Shown one piece after another: positions 37,931 to 46,326 of a DNA stretch of 64,000 nucleotides. Below the pieces are notes generated by a model. It was not told the DNA's origin. It was given only the letters and a program-made list of their open reading frames with translations, and did not search any database. Position 1 is the stretch's first letter. Every line of letters starts with the position of its first letter. Source of the stretch: Microbacterium thalassium (GTDB taxonomy: Bacteria > Actinomycetota > Actinomycetes > Actinomycetales > Microbacteriaceae). The stretch is taken from positions 1,426,001 through 1,490,000 of the forward strand of contig NZ_JACHML010000001.1 in the NCBI RefSeq assembly GCF_014208045.1, read 5' to 3'. The position numbers were made by a program, and so were the translations under genes.

Positions 37931-39404
37931 CTTCTTGGGCGCGGGTGGGTATGCGCAGTGCGACGAAGGTGCCGACGGCGCTTCCGGCTACGAGTAGCGC
38001 CCCCGCGGTGACGAATGCTGCCGTTCCACCTGGCCAGGCGCCGGCAACGCTGGCGAGCGTGGGGGTGGCCCAGAAGTGGCGGATCCCGAATATCACACCG
38101 AAGACGATCGCCACGGTGCACAGTGCGGGAGCCGCGGAGACCATCCATCGCGACCATTGAATGGACGCGACGATGAGTACGGCCACGGCGATGACGGCGA
38201 GTTGCAGATAGCGTCCCTGAGCGGCTCGGATGGTGCCTGCGTACAGCCACGAGCGCGCACTGCCGTATCCGAAGATCAGCAGTGGGAGAGCCCATGAGCC
38301 GTGCAGCACCACGAGCGCCCCTGGCAGACGTCGCATAGCCCAGGTGCCGAGAATGACCAGCACGCCGACGGTAGCGCTTACGGCGAGGTGGAGGATCGGG
38401 GGCTGCGGCGGTGTCTCAAGCCAGCCGAGATTCATCCACATCGAACTGGACAATGCGGTCAGGAAGCGCGGGATCCATTCGAGAAGGGCTGACGCCGAGA
38501 ACTCGAACTCCACTGACCTGGACATGGGCTGGAGCGTGCCGAAACGTAGGAAGCTCGCGACGTACCACGAGCATCCGATCAGCGACACGGCTGCGCCGAT
38601 CAGCATAGGCTTCCAGATCCGTGCGCGGTCTGTGCGCCAACGCCATAGGTACGCGAAGACGGCGAGGGGGAGTAACGGGAGCGCGAACCCTTTGGAGAGG
38701 AGAGCTGCTGATAGCGCGAACCCCAGACCCACAGACGTGCGTACCGTGAGGTCGCCCGTCACGACTCGGATCAGCAGCGCGACCGCGGCCGAGGTCGTGA
38801 GTGCGAGCATCGTGCCGTTGCCGACGACAGCCCCGATATGAACGAACTGCACCCACGCGGCGGGGATCATCGCCGCGATGAACGCGGCGCTCGGCGAGAG
38901 CCGCAGGCGATAGGCGGTCACAACGATGAGCCAGGGGATTGGGAGCAAGAGCAGAGCGGACGCGAGTCGGAGTACGAGGACCGCGGTCGTGATCGGCGCA
39001 TCGGCGAGGGAGAGCAGGTGCACGACGCCGGCGAGGTAGAGGTAATACAGAGGGGGATGCTGGGTGATCTGGTTGCGCAGACCGGCGTCCGCTTCCGGCG
39101 ACAGCTCACGCAGTTCATTGAGGGAAGGCGCGTCGTTCGGGAGGGCTCCGACGGTGACATCGATCCCGCTGTAGTCGGTCGCGCCGGCGAAGCCGAACCA
39201 GGGGTAAGATCCGCGAACGCCCGGATCCAACGGTGCGGTGCCGGGCGGCGGATATGCGGACTCCAGTGCGAGGTCGATGACCGCAGATACGTGCTGCGGC
39301 TCATCCGGGCCGCGGTATCCGGGAGCGACGACAGCCCACGCGACGAGCGCCCCGGCCAAGAGCGCCGTCGCCGCCAGTGTCCCCGCACGTGCCGCCCACT
39401 GCAT
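37905..39404 (-). CDS. DUF2142-type polytopic membrane protein
   Basis: This 499-residue protein has about 11-12 predicted membrane helices and a first extracytoplasmic loop with GPDEPQHV, the signature of DUF2142 proteins, which are probably membrane glycosyltransferases using polyprenyl-linked sugars. QHPPLYYLYLAG resembles the HPPLYY motif of the same superfamily. Base composition (low 60s percent GC by eye) is well below its neighbours, and AGG, TAT and GCA codons are more frequent, which suggests horizontal acquisition. It is convergent with the DsbA-like gene and interrupts the usual map-infA order. Confidence 0.82.
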   Translation of the reverse strand: MQWAARAGTLAATALLAGALVAWAVVAPGYRGPDEPQHVSAVIDLALESAYPPPGTAPLDPGVRGSYPWFGFAGATDYSGIDVTVGALPNDAPSLNELRELSPEADAGLRNQITQHPPLYYLYLAGVVHLLSLADAPITTAVLVLRLASALLLLPIPWLIVVTAYRLRLSPSAAFIAAMIPAAWVQFVHIGAVVGNGTMLALTTSAAVALLIRVVTGDLTVRTSVGLGFALSAALLSKGFALPLLPLAVFAYLWRWRTDRARIWKPMLIGAAVSLIGCSWYVASFLRFGTLQPMSRSVEFEFSASALLEWIPRFLTALSSSMWMNLGWLETPPQPPILHLAVSATVGVLVILGTWAMRRLPGALVVLHGSWALPLLIFGYGSARSWLYAGTIRAAQGRYLQLAVIAVAVLIVASIQWSRWMVSAAPALCTVAIVFGVIFGIRHFWATPTLASVAGAWPGGTAAFVTAGALLVAGSAVGTFVALRIPTRAQEDAAEPASI

Positions 39405-39725
39405 CAGGCGGGCCTGGCCGATCTCTTTCGCGTCTGCATGTTCGCCGAATCTAGCAGCGCCGCGTGCCCGAGGTGTGACACGGCGGGGTCTGGGTGAACG
39501 TGACAGAGCTCCACAGCTTCAGGCGTACCCGCGTCCGGAGATCCCTACATGAGCCAACGAACACCAGCACGCGGAGGTGATAGATGAGTCAACGCCGCGA
39601 GTTGCCGAGCGCGCGACTATCACGTACCATTGATCTTTGGTGCCTTGCGCCTATCTTGGCGTGTCACGGCACCCAGCCACCCATCCACCGCAGACCGACC
39701 GGTCTGCACAAGCGTAAGCGAGGCT
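39405..39725. other. 321-base intergenic region upstream of infA
   Basis: The region contains the infA promoter. It also holds two near-identical short starts: ATGAGCCAACG at 39549 opens a 12-codon frame that ends in an ATGA overlap with ATGAGTCAACG at 39584. The second start is preceded by a perfect GGAGGTGA ribosome binding sequence (39573-39580) and opens a 72-codon frame running into infA in another phase. Whether these are translated is unclear. Confidence 0.5.
39602..39630 (+). promoter_or_regulatory. Predicted infA-alpha operon promoter
   Basis: TTGCCG (39602-39607), a 17-base spacer and TACCAT (39625-39630) form a good sigma-A promoter about 95 bases before infA. Confidence 0.7.
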
Positions 39726-39947
39726 ATGGCCAAGAAAGACGGTGTCATCGAGATCGAGGGCACGGTGTCCGAGGCGTTGCCCAACGCGATGTTCCGCGTT
39801 GAGCTGACCAACGGACACAAGGTGCTCGCCACGATCTCGGGCAAGATGCGGCAGAACTACATCCGTATCATCCCCGAGGACCGCGTCGTCGTGGAGCTCA
39901 GCCCCTACGACCTCACGCGCGGCCGCATCGTCTACCGCTACCGCTAG
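39726..39947 (+). CDS. infA: Translation initiation factor IF-1
   Basis: IF-1 occupies the A site during initiation. The 73-residue OB-fold protein starts [12 protein letters not shown] and ends GRIVYRYR, as in the family. The start is set by homology; the frame extends further upstream without a conserved sequence. It opens the alpha operon. Confidence 0.98.
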   Translation: MAKKDGVIEIEGTVSEALPNAMFRVELTNGHKVLATISGKMRQNYIRIIPEDRVVVELSPYDLTRGRIVYRYR

Positions 39948-40030
39948 ACCGGTCGAGAAGTAACGCCCCGGTTCCGGCCCGCTTCGGCGCGGCCGGGAGC
40001 GCCCGGCGAAGACAGCGAACAGGAAACATC

Positions 40031-40147
40031 ATGAAGGTCAACCCCTCCGTCAAGCCCATCTGCGACCACTGCAAGGTCATCCGCCGCCACGGCCGCGTCA
40101 TGGTCATCTGCAAGTCCAACCCGCGCCACAAGCAGCGCCAGGGCTGA
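40031..40147 (+). CDS. rpmJ: 50S ribosomal protein L36, zinc-binding form
   Basis: This 38-residue protein ([14 protein letters not shown]...) is short enough to be missed by ORF callers. It carries the zinc ribbon of the C+ type: Cys11, Cys14, Cys27 and His32. A ribosome binding sequence AGGAAA precedes the ATG by four bases. It lies between infA and rpsM as usual. Confidence 0.96.
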   Translation: MKVNPSVKPICDHCKVIRRHGRVMVICKSNPRHKQRQG

Positions 40148-40164
40148 TCCCGGAGCACAGCTTG

Positions 40165-40191
40165 CCGGATGCCGGTTCCCCCGGCATCCGG
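40165..40191 (+). repeat. GGATGCC-type inverted repeat after rpmJ
   Basis: CCGGATGCCGG pairs perfectly with CCGGCATCCGG around loop TTCCC. It lies 17 bases after the rpmJ stop and has no T-run. It is the same sequence type as the hairpins at 16974 and 41191. Confidence 0.7.
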
Positions 40192-40216
40192 ACCACACAA
40201 CTCAACACGAATACAC

Positions 40217-40281
40217 GGCAGGATCAGAACCCGCGCGAGCGGGGGACACCTCGGGGCGGAGGCCCGGGCACCGATCCTGCT
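40217..40281 (+). ncRNA. Candidate three-way-junction leader RNA upstream of rpsM
   Basis: GCAGGATC (40218-40225) is perfectly complementary to GATCCTGC (40273-40280), closing a domain with two internal hairpins: CCCGC/GCGGG with a GCGA tetraloop (40230-40243) and CCTC/GAGG with a six-base loop (40249-40262). The element ends about 20 bases before the rpsM ribosome binding site. No known family is recognised; it may be a ribosomal-protein leader. Confidence 0.45.
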
Positions 40282-40313
40282 CCACACCTCCACGACACTC
40301 CTAGGAGAGCCGC

Positions 40314-40688
40314 ATGGCACGTCTCGCCGGCGTCGACATCCCGCGCGACAAGCGCGTGGTCATCGCCCTGACCTACATCTACGGCATCGGCCGTACCCGC
40401 TCGAACGAGATCCTCACCGCGACGGAGATCGACGAGAACATCCGCGTCAAGGACCTCAGCGACGAGCAGCTCGTCGCGCTCCGCGACCACATCGAGGGCA
40501 CCTACAAGGTGGAGGGTGACCTTCGCCGCGAGGTCGCCGCAGACATCCGCCGCAAGGTCGAGATCGGCTCCTACGAGGGCCTTCGCCACCGTCGCGGCCT
40601 TCCCGTGCGCGGCCAGCGCACGAAGACCAACGCGCGCACCCGCAAGGGCCCGAAGCGCACCGTCGCCGGCAAGAAGAAGGCGCGCTAA
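40314..40688 (+). CDS. rpsM: 30S ribosomal protein S13
   Basis: S13 contacts tRNA and bridges the subunits. The 124-residue product starts [14 protein letters not shown] and ends with the basic [16 protein letters not shown] tail. CTAGGAGAG provides a ribosome binding site. A structured RNA candidate precedes it. Thirty-one bases separate it from rpsK. Confidence 0.98.
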   Translation: MARLAGVDIPRDKRVVIALTYIYGIGRTRSNEILTATEIDENIRVKDLSDEQLVALRDHIEGTYKVEGDLRREVAADIRRKVEIGSYEGLRHRRGLPVRGQRTKTNARTRKGPKRTVAGKKKAR

Positions 40689-40719
40689 GCGCGGCCGCCG
40701 CAGGGTTTAGGAGAAGAAC

Positions 40720-41118
40720 ATGGCACAGGCCAAGTCCGCTGCGCGCAAGCCGCGCCGCAAGGAGAAGAAGAACATCGCGCTGGGCCAGGCCCACATCAAG
40801 TCGACGTTCAACAACACGATCGTCTCGATCACCGACCCCTCGGGCGCTGTCATCAGCTGGGCGTCCTCGGGTGGCGTGGGCTTCAAGGGCTCGCGCAAGT
40901 CGACCCCCTACGCCGCTGGTATGGCCGCCGAGTCGGCCGCCCGCCAGGCGCAGGAGCACGGCGTCAAGAAGGTCGACGTCTTCGTCAAGGGCCCGGGCTC
41001 GGGCCGCGAGACGGCGATCCGTTCGCTGCAGGCCGCCGGCCTCGAGGTGGGTTCCATCCAGGACGTCACCCCGCAGGCGCACAACGGCTGCCGTCCCCCC
41101 AAGCGCCGCCGCGTCTGA
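40720..41118 (+). CDS. rpsK: 30S ribosomal protein S11
   Basis: S11 forms the platform and contacts mRNA at the E site. The 132-residue product has the conserved NNTIVSITD and [11 protein letters not shown] segments. In some bacteria rpsD follows; here rpoA comes next after 162 bases, so S4 must be encoded elsewhere. Confidence 0.98.
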   Translation: MAQAKSAARKPRRKEKKNIALGQAHIKSTFNNTIVSITDPSGAVISWASSGGVGFKGSRKSTPYAAGMAAESAARQAQEHGVKKVDVFVKGPGSGRETAIRSLQAAGLEVGSIQDVTPQAHNGCRPPKRRRV

Positions 41119-41136
41119 TTCATCGCCGGGCGCCGC

Positions 41137-41212
41137 GCCCGTCCCCTGATCGTGGGACGGGCCGGCTCCCGGCCAGAGCACGTTTCGAACGGATGCCGGC
41201 CACGCGGCATCC
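41137..41212 (+). repeat. Two hairpins in the rpsK-rpoA gap
   Basis: GCCCGTCCC (41137-41145) pairs with GGGACGGGC (41154-41162), and GGATGCCG (41191-41198) pairs with CGGCATCC (41205-41212). Neither is followed by a T-run. They occupy the position where rpsD lies in other bacteria and may moderate expression between rpsK and rpoA. Confidence 0.6.
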
Positions 41213-41280
41213 CGGATCAAAACTCAACACCTCATCCACCACGTGTCATATGGCGGGCACGTGATCGAAAGGAACACACA

Positions 41281-42270
41281 GTGCTCATTGCACAGCGTCC
41301 CACTCTGACCGAGGAGAAGATCGGGGAGTTCCGCAGCCGCTTCGTCATCGAGCCGCTCGAGCCCGGCTTCGGTTACACGATCGGCAACGCGCTGCGTCGC
41401 AGCCTCCTGTCGTCGATCCCCGGTGCGGCTGTCACCAGCATCCGCATCGACGGCGTCCTCCACGAGTTCAGCACCATTCCCGGTGTGAAGGAGGATGTCA
41501 CCGAGATCATCCTCAACATCAAGCAGCTGGTCGTCTCGTCGGAGCGCGACGAGCCCATCACCGCTTACCTGCGCAAGACCGGCGCCGGCGAGGTCACCGC
41601 GGCCGACATCTCCGCCCCCGCGGGCGTCGAGGTGCACAACGCCGACCTGGTCATCGCGACCCTCAACGACACCGCCAAGTTCGAGCTCGAGCTCACCATC
41701 GAGCGCGGCCGCGGCTACGTGTCGGCGACCCAGAACCGCAACGAGTACGCCGAGGCCGGTCAGATCCCGGTCGACTCGATCTACTCGCCGGTCCTGAAGG
41801 TGTCGTACCGCGTCGACGCGACGCGTGCCGGTGAGCGCACCGACTTCGACAAGCTCATCCTGGACGTCGAGACCAAGCCCTCGATCGCCCCGCGCGACGC
41901 CGTCGCGTCGGCCGGCCGCACGCTCACCGAGCTGTTCGGTCTCGCCCGCGAGCTGAACGTCGAGGCCGAGGGCATCGAGATCGGCCCCGCGCCGGTCGAG
42001 GCCGTCGTCTCGAGCGAGCTGTCCATGCCGATCGAGGACCTCGACCTGTCGGTCCGCTCGTACAACTGCCTCAAGCGCGAGGGCATCAACACCGTGTCGG
42101 AGCTCGTCGCCCTGTCGGAGACGCAGCTGATGAACATCCGCAACTTCGGTCAGAAGTCGGTCGACGAGGTGCGCGACAAGCTCGTCTCGCTCGGCCTTTC
42201 GCTGAAGGACTCGGTTCCCGGGTTCGACGGCGCGCACTTCTACGGCGGCTACGACGACGAGAACGCCTGA
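41281..42270 (+). CDS. rpoA: DNA-directed RNA polymerase subunit alpha
   Basis: Alpha dimerises to nucleate RNA polymerase, and its C-terminal domain binds UP elements and activators. The 329-residue product has the N-terminal assembly domain ([19 protein letters not shown] near residue 30) and the C-terminal helix-hairpin-helix domain with [16 protein letters not shown]. The GTG start gives [13 protein letters not shown] and is preceded by GAAAGGA. Upstream in-frame sequence is not conserved. Confidence 0.98.
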   Translation: MLIAQRPTLTEEKIGEFRSRFVIEPLEPGFGYTIGNALRRSLLSSIPGAAVTSIRIDGVLHEFSTIPGVKEDVTEIILNIKQLVVSSERDEPITAYLRKTGAGEVTAADISAPAGVEVHNADLVIATLNDTAKFELELTIERGRGYVSATQNRNEYAEAGQIPVDSIYSPVLKVSYRVDATRAGERTDFDKLILDVETKPSIAPRDAVASAGRTLTELFGLARELNVEAEGIEIGPAPVEAVVSSELSMPIEDLDLSVRSYNCLKREGINTVSELVALSETQLMNIRNFGQKSVDEVRDKLVSLGLSLKDSVPGFDGAHFYGGYDDENA

Positions 42271-42323
42271 GCGGCGTCCTGACGTCGTCTCGATCAACTT
42301 CCCACCCCTGGAGTAACTGAGAA

Positions 42324-42875
42324 ATGCCCAAGCCCACGAAGGGTCCCCGCCTCGGAGGCGGCCCCGCACACGAGCGTCTGATGCTGGCCAACCTGTCGGC
42401 CGCGCTGTTCACCCACAAGTCGATCACCACGACCGAGACCAAGGCCAAGCGCCTGCGTCCGCTCGCCGAGCGCCTGATCACGTTCGCGAAGCGCGGCGAC
42501 CTGCACGCCCGTCGCCGGGTGCTCTCGGTCATCGGAGACAAGGAAGTGGTTCACGTCCTGTTCTCCGAGATCGCACCGCTGGTCGCGGACCGCGAGGGTG
42601 GCTACACGCGCATCACCAAGGTCGGCAACCGCAAGGGCGACAACGCCCCCATGGCGGTCATCGAGCTCGTCCTCGAGCCCGTGACCAAGAAGGCCAAGGC
42701 AGCCCCGAAGGCCGCCCCGGCCGCCGAGGCTCCGGTCGAGGAGGCTCCCGCTGAGGAGGCCCCCGCTGAGGAGGCCCCCGCTGAGGAGGCCGCTGAGGCT
42801 CCGGCCGAGGAGGCTCCCGCTGAGGAGGCTCCCGCCGAGGAGGCCGCCGAGGCCGCCGAGGAGAAGTCCGAGTGA
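42324..42875 (+). CDS. rplQ: 50S ribosomal protein L17 with repetitive Glu/Ala/Pro tail
   Basis: L17 lies near the tunnel exit. The conserved part is residues 1-120 ([19 protein letters not shown]... to VIELVLEP). A tail of about 55 residues follows, made of EEAPA repeats and encoded by 15-base units. The family is usually 115-135 residues. The tail is strongly acidic, unlike most ribosomal extensions. It is the last gene of the alpha operon and is followed by a strong terminator. Confidence 0.97.
   Translation: MPKPTKGPRLGGGPAHERLMLANLSAALFTHKSITTTETKAKRLRPLAERLITFAKRGDLHARRRVLSVIGDKEVVHVLFSEIAPLVADREGGYTRITKVGNRKGDNAPMAVIELVLEPVTKKAKAAPKAAPAAEAPVEEAPAEEAPAEEAPAEEAAEAPAEEAPAEEAPAEEAAEAAEEKSE
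42733..42860 (+). repeat. 15-base tandem repeat in the rplQ tail
   Basis: Imperfect tandem copies of GCTGAGGAGGCCCCC, with shorter variants, encode AEEAP units. The unit is a multiple of three, so copy-number change would not shift the frame. Confidence 0.8.
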
Positions 42876-42933
42876 TCGGATGGCCGGGCGAACCGCTCGG
42901 CCTGGTCAGCTCTGACTGACCGACTGTGCATCG

Positions 42934-42976
42934 CGAGACCCGCGGACCCGTTCTGGGCCCGCGGGTCTCGTCGTCT
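42934..42976 (+). terminator. Intrinsic terminator of the alpha operon
   Basis: A 16-base-pair stem with one mismatch (CGAGACCCGCGGACCC, 42934-42949, against GGGCCCGCGGGTCTCG, 42955-42970), loop GTTCT, followed by TCGTCT. It lies 59 bases after the rplQ stop. Confidence 0.88.
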
Positions 42977-43052
42977 CCGACGGCGCCGATCCTGCGGGCC
43001 GAAGGTCCTGGACGGATCGCGCGCAGGGTGGTGGGCCCGTATCGTGGTCGGG

Positions 43053-44087
43053 ATGAGCGACACCCTGGCGGAGCGCATCGCGGCGGCGGGACTCGACGCC
43101 TCGGGGCCGGCCGTTCCGCGCCATCCCGACATCGCCGAGTGGCGCGCCCCGACGCGCGCCGACATCGACGCGATCCACGCCGTCACCGCCGCGGCTGATC
43201 GTGTCGACCACCCGACGTGGGTGACGCCGCGCGAGGACGTCGCCGACACGTTCGACCTTCCCGAGATCGACCACGCACGCGATTCGATCCTCGCCGTCGG
43301 TCACGACGGCCGGGTCGTCGCCGTCGGCACGTCGCTCCGGCATCCCGACGCATCGGTGCGCATCAAGGCGTATCTGCAGGGCGCGGTCCACCCCGACCGG
43401 CGCCGGCGCGGCATCGGCGCACAGCTCGGGCGCTGGCTGCACGCGCGGGCGCTGCAGCAGCTGGCCGATACCGGCTCGACGCTGCCGGGCGAGCTCGACC
43501 TGTACGCTCAGGACGGCAACGACGGCGCGGTCGTCATCGCCGAGGCGCTCGGACTGCGCACCGCGCGCTGGTTCACCACCATGGTGCGCGACAACGCGCA
43601 GCCGGTCCGCGAGAGCAGTCCGCCCGAGGGCATCCGTCTCGTGGCCTACGCGCCCGATCGGTCGGACGACGCGCGTCTCGCGCGCAACGACGCCTTCCGC
43701 GACCACTGGGGGAGCCTGCCGACCCCGCCGGAGCGCTGGCAGCAGTTCGTGGGCGGTCCGTTCTTCCGCCCCGACCTGTCGACGCTCGCACTCGAACCGG
43801 ACGGGCGGATCGTCGCGTTCTGCCTCGCGTCGGTCAACGAGGACGACTGGGCGAGCCTCGGCGCGTCGAACTCCTACATCGACCTGATCGGGGTCGTGCG
43901 CGACCACCGGGGCCGGGGACTCGCGCCGCGGGTCATCGCACGCACCCTTCAGGCGATGACGGATGCCGGGCTCGAGAAGGCCGTGCTCGACGTCGACACC
44001 GACAGCCCGACCGGCGCGAACACGCTGTACGAGGGCCTCGGCTTCGTCGCGACCGAGCGCGAGAGGGTGCTGACCGCGGAGTTCTGA
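43053..44087 (+). CDS. GNAT-family N-acetyltransferase, two-domain
   Basis: This 344-residue cytoplasmic protein has two GNAT-like halves. The first has the acetyl-CoA loop VHPDRRRRGIGAQL, the second VVRDHRGRGLAPRVIA followed by NTLYEGLGF. The acceptor cannot be predicted. The ATG is preceded by TATCGT ending seven bases upstream, so the mRNA is probably leaderless. It begins a set of non-ribosomal genes between rplQ and truA and converges on the acyltransferase gene with a three-base gap. Confidence 0.88.
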   Translation: MSDTLAERIAAAGLDASGPAVPRHPDIAEWRAPTRADIDAIHAVTAAADRVDHPTWVTPREDVADTFDLPEIDHARDSILAVGHDGRVVAVGTSLRHPDASVRIKAYLQGAVHPDRRRRGIGAQLGRWLHARALQQLADTGSTLPGELDLYAQDGNDGAVVIAEALGLRTARWFTTMVRDNAQPVRESSPPEGIRLVAYAPDRSDDARLARNDAFRDHWGSLPTPPERWQQFVGGPFFRPDLSTLALEPDGRIVAFCLASVNEDDWASLGASNSYIDLIGVVRDHRGRGLAPRVIARTLQAMTDAGLEKAVLDVDTDSPTGANTLYEGLGFVATERERVLTAEF

Positions 44088-44090
44088 CGG

Positions 44091-46214
44091 TCACTGCGGA
44101 ACCGGGAGCCCGCTCGCCTCGGCCTCGGCCAGTCGCTTCACCAGCCGATCGTGGCCCCACTCGAGGCGGCGCTGCTCGACGCGGTCGACGGCATCGGCCA
44201 CGGCGTCGGCGTAGCGGCGACCGCCGGCGGCGCCGGGATGGATGCGGTCGCTGGCGAGCTCCGCGGGGTGGGACGCGATCGCCGACGCCCAGTCGGCCAC
44301 GACCACGTTGCGGTGCTGCGCGGCGAACGCCCGCAGCGTCTCGTTGACGCCGGGGATCCAGCTGCGCGGGGCCGACGCGTTGACGAGCACGAGGCCGCGG
44401 CCGGGTCCCACCAGCTCCACGAGCCGGTCGAGCGCCGACGGGTCGACCGTGCCGTTGGTCCCCAGCGCGACGACGACGATGTGCCGCAGCTCGCCTGCAT
44501 CCGCCAGCTCCTCGATCAGTCGCGGCGCCGCCCACATCGAGCGCGACACCTCGGCGTCGATGCGGATGCCGGGGAGCCCGTCGATCAGCGCGCCCGAGGC
44601 CGCGAGCATGACCGAGTCGCCGATGGCGTCGACGGCCGAGCCCGGGATGTCGACGGAGGTCACGCTCCCGTCGCCCGCGGCCGCTGCCCCCTCGTCGGCG
44701 CGTGCGGCCGCGGCCTCCGCGTCCGCGAGCGCCTCGAGCGCCGCCTGCCGTTGTGCCCGCTCGAGGGCCGCCTCGCCGGCCGCCACGGCCTGCTGCACGC
44801 TCGTCTGATCGGGCGCCGCGGCGATGGCGCCGGTCGTGCCCGCGACGACCAGGACGCTCGCGACGGCGACCGACGCCGCCCGCACGCGACGACGCCCGGG
44901 CGCGCGCAGCAGCTCGCGGAACCTGCCCGCGGCGCCGCGGAACCCGAGTGTGCGCACCGGCTGCTCGATGAACCGGTACGACGCCCACGCGACGAGCACC
45001 GTCGCCGCGAGTACGGCGCCGCCGATCCACACCGGGACCCCTGCCTCGGGCCCGGTGCCGACGGCGGCGAACAGGGCGAGCACGAGCAGCGGCCAGTGCC
45101 ACAGGTAGATGCCGTACGAGCGCTCGCCGATCCATCGCAGCGGCGCCGCGTCGAGGGCCGCGCCGAGCGGCGAACCCGGCCACACCGCCGTGACGACGAG
45201 CGCCACCGACAGCGCGCTCGCCGCGAGCAGCGACAGCGCGTATCCGGTGTGGGCGCCCCCGAGCGGGAAGAAGGCCAGCGCGGCCAGTCCCGCGAGAGCG
45301 ATCCCGCCCACCAGACTCGTCGCGACGCGCGTCGCGACAGGCGGACCCTCGCGCTCGGGCTCCGCCGTCCGCGCCGACGGCGGCAGCACGATCGTCCATC
45401 CCGCCGGAAGGACCACGTAGGCCGCATCGAGCAGCTCGCCCGGTGCCGGCGGGCGCGGGGGCACGTCGACGAAGCGCAGCGATGTGCCGGCGGCGGCCGG
45501 GGCGGAGCGGCGGGGTCGGCGTTTCCGCGCCGGTTTCGCGTCCGCGTGCGAGAGCATCGGCGCCAGTGCGAACGCCGCGGCGGCGCCCAGGAGCAGACCG
45601 AAAGCGTGGGTGTCGGTACCGTAGTAGACGCGCGTGGCATCGGCGCCGCCGGCCAGCATGAGCCCCATCTCGAGGGCGGATGCCGCAGCCAGCGCGGCGG
45701 CCGCGGCCACGAGCATCCACGTCCGGCGCAGCACGAAGAACAGCGGCAGCACGAGGGGCCACAGCAGGTAGAACTGCTCCTCGACCGCGAGCGACCACAC
45801 GTTGCGGAACAGCTCCGGCGCCGACGCGTCGAAGTACCCGGTGTCCGCGGCGATCGTCCACCAGTTGAACGTGAATGTCGCCGCCCCGAGGATCTGCGCT
45901 CCGAGCCGGTACAGCACGTCTCCGCCGACGAGGAGCCCGAGCGACGCGCACACCGTGATCATGACGGCGAGCGCCGGCAGCAGCCGCCGGGCTCGCCGGC
46001 GCCAGAACCCGGGGAGGCTCGCGCGCTGCTGCACGTGCTCGCGCAGCAGCAGACTCGTGATGAGGAAGCCGCTGATCACGAAGAACACGTCGACGCCGAT
46101 GAAGCCGCCGGGCAGGACCGCGGGCGGGAAGAGGTGGTACAGCACGACGAGGCCCACCGCGATCGCGCGGAGGCCGTCGAGGCCCGCGTAGCGGGCGGGG
46201 GAGGGCGTGGACAT
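44091..46214 (-). CDS. Acyltransferase 3 / SGNH fusion, putative surface polysaccharide O-acetyltransferase
   Basis: The 707-residue protein has an N-terminal acyltransferase 3 domain with about ten membrane helices (GLDGLRAIAVGLVVLYH at the start, then GFIGVDVFFVISGFLIT) and a C-terminal extracytoplasmic SGNH hydrolase-like domain. The latter shows DAIGDSVML near residue 530, GTNG, and SDRIHP near 655, giving the Ser, Asn and Asp/His of the catalytic set. The architecture is that of OatA-type enzymes that O-acetylate peptidoglycan or polysaccharide. I chose the ATG giving MSTPSPARYAGLDG, since upstream sequence is low complexity. Confidence 0.9.
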   Translation of the reverse strand: MSTPSPARYAGLDGLRAIAVGLVVLYHLFPPAVLPGGFIGVDVFFVISGFLITSLLLREHVQQRASLPGFWRRRARRLLPALAVMITVCASLGLLVGGDVLYRLGAQILGAATFTFNWWTIAADTGYFDASAPELFRNVWSLAVEEQFYLLWPLVLPLFFVLRRTWMLVAAAAALAAASALEMGLMLAGGADATRVYYGTDTHAFGLLLGAAAAFALAPMLSHADAKPARKRRPRRSAPAAAGTSLRFVDVPPRPPAPGELLDAAYVVLPAGWTIVLPPSARTAEPEREGPPVATRVATSLVGGIALAGLAALAFFPLGGAHTGYALSLLAASALSVALVVTAVWPGSPLGAALDAAPLRWIGERSYGIYLWHWPLLVLALFAAVGTGPEAGVPVWIGGAVLAATVLVAWASYRFIEQPVRTLGFRGAAGRFRELLRAPGRRRVRAASVAVASVLVVAGTTGAIAAAPDQTSVQQAVAAGEAALERAQRQAALEALADAEAAAARADEGAAAAGDGSVTSVDIPGSAVDAIGDSVMLAASGALIDGLPGIRIDAEVSRSMWAAPRLIEELADAGELRHIVVVALGTNGTVDPSALDRLVELVGPGRGLVLVNASAPRSWIPGVNETLRAFAAQHRNVVVADWASAIASHPAELASDRIHPGAAGGRRYADAVADAVDRVEQRRLEWGHDRLVKRLAEAEASGLPVPQ

Positions 46215-46314
46215 GATCAGAGGCTCCGACCTGGCCGGCACCTCAGGGTAGTTCCTCGGCGATTGCTCACCGCGGATGCCGCGCCCGCGTGCGCCGCATC
46301 GGAGACGCCGCCGG

Positions 46315-46320
46315 TACACT
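46315..46320 (+). promoter_or_regulatory. -10 element for a leaderless mRNA
   Basis: TACACT ends six bases before the GTG of the HPrK-like/PqqD gene. The divergent acyltransferase gene starts 113 bases away. Confidence 0.5.
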
Positions 46321-46326
46321 GCGAGT

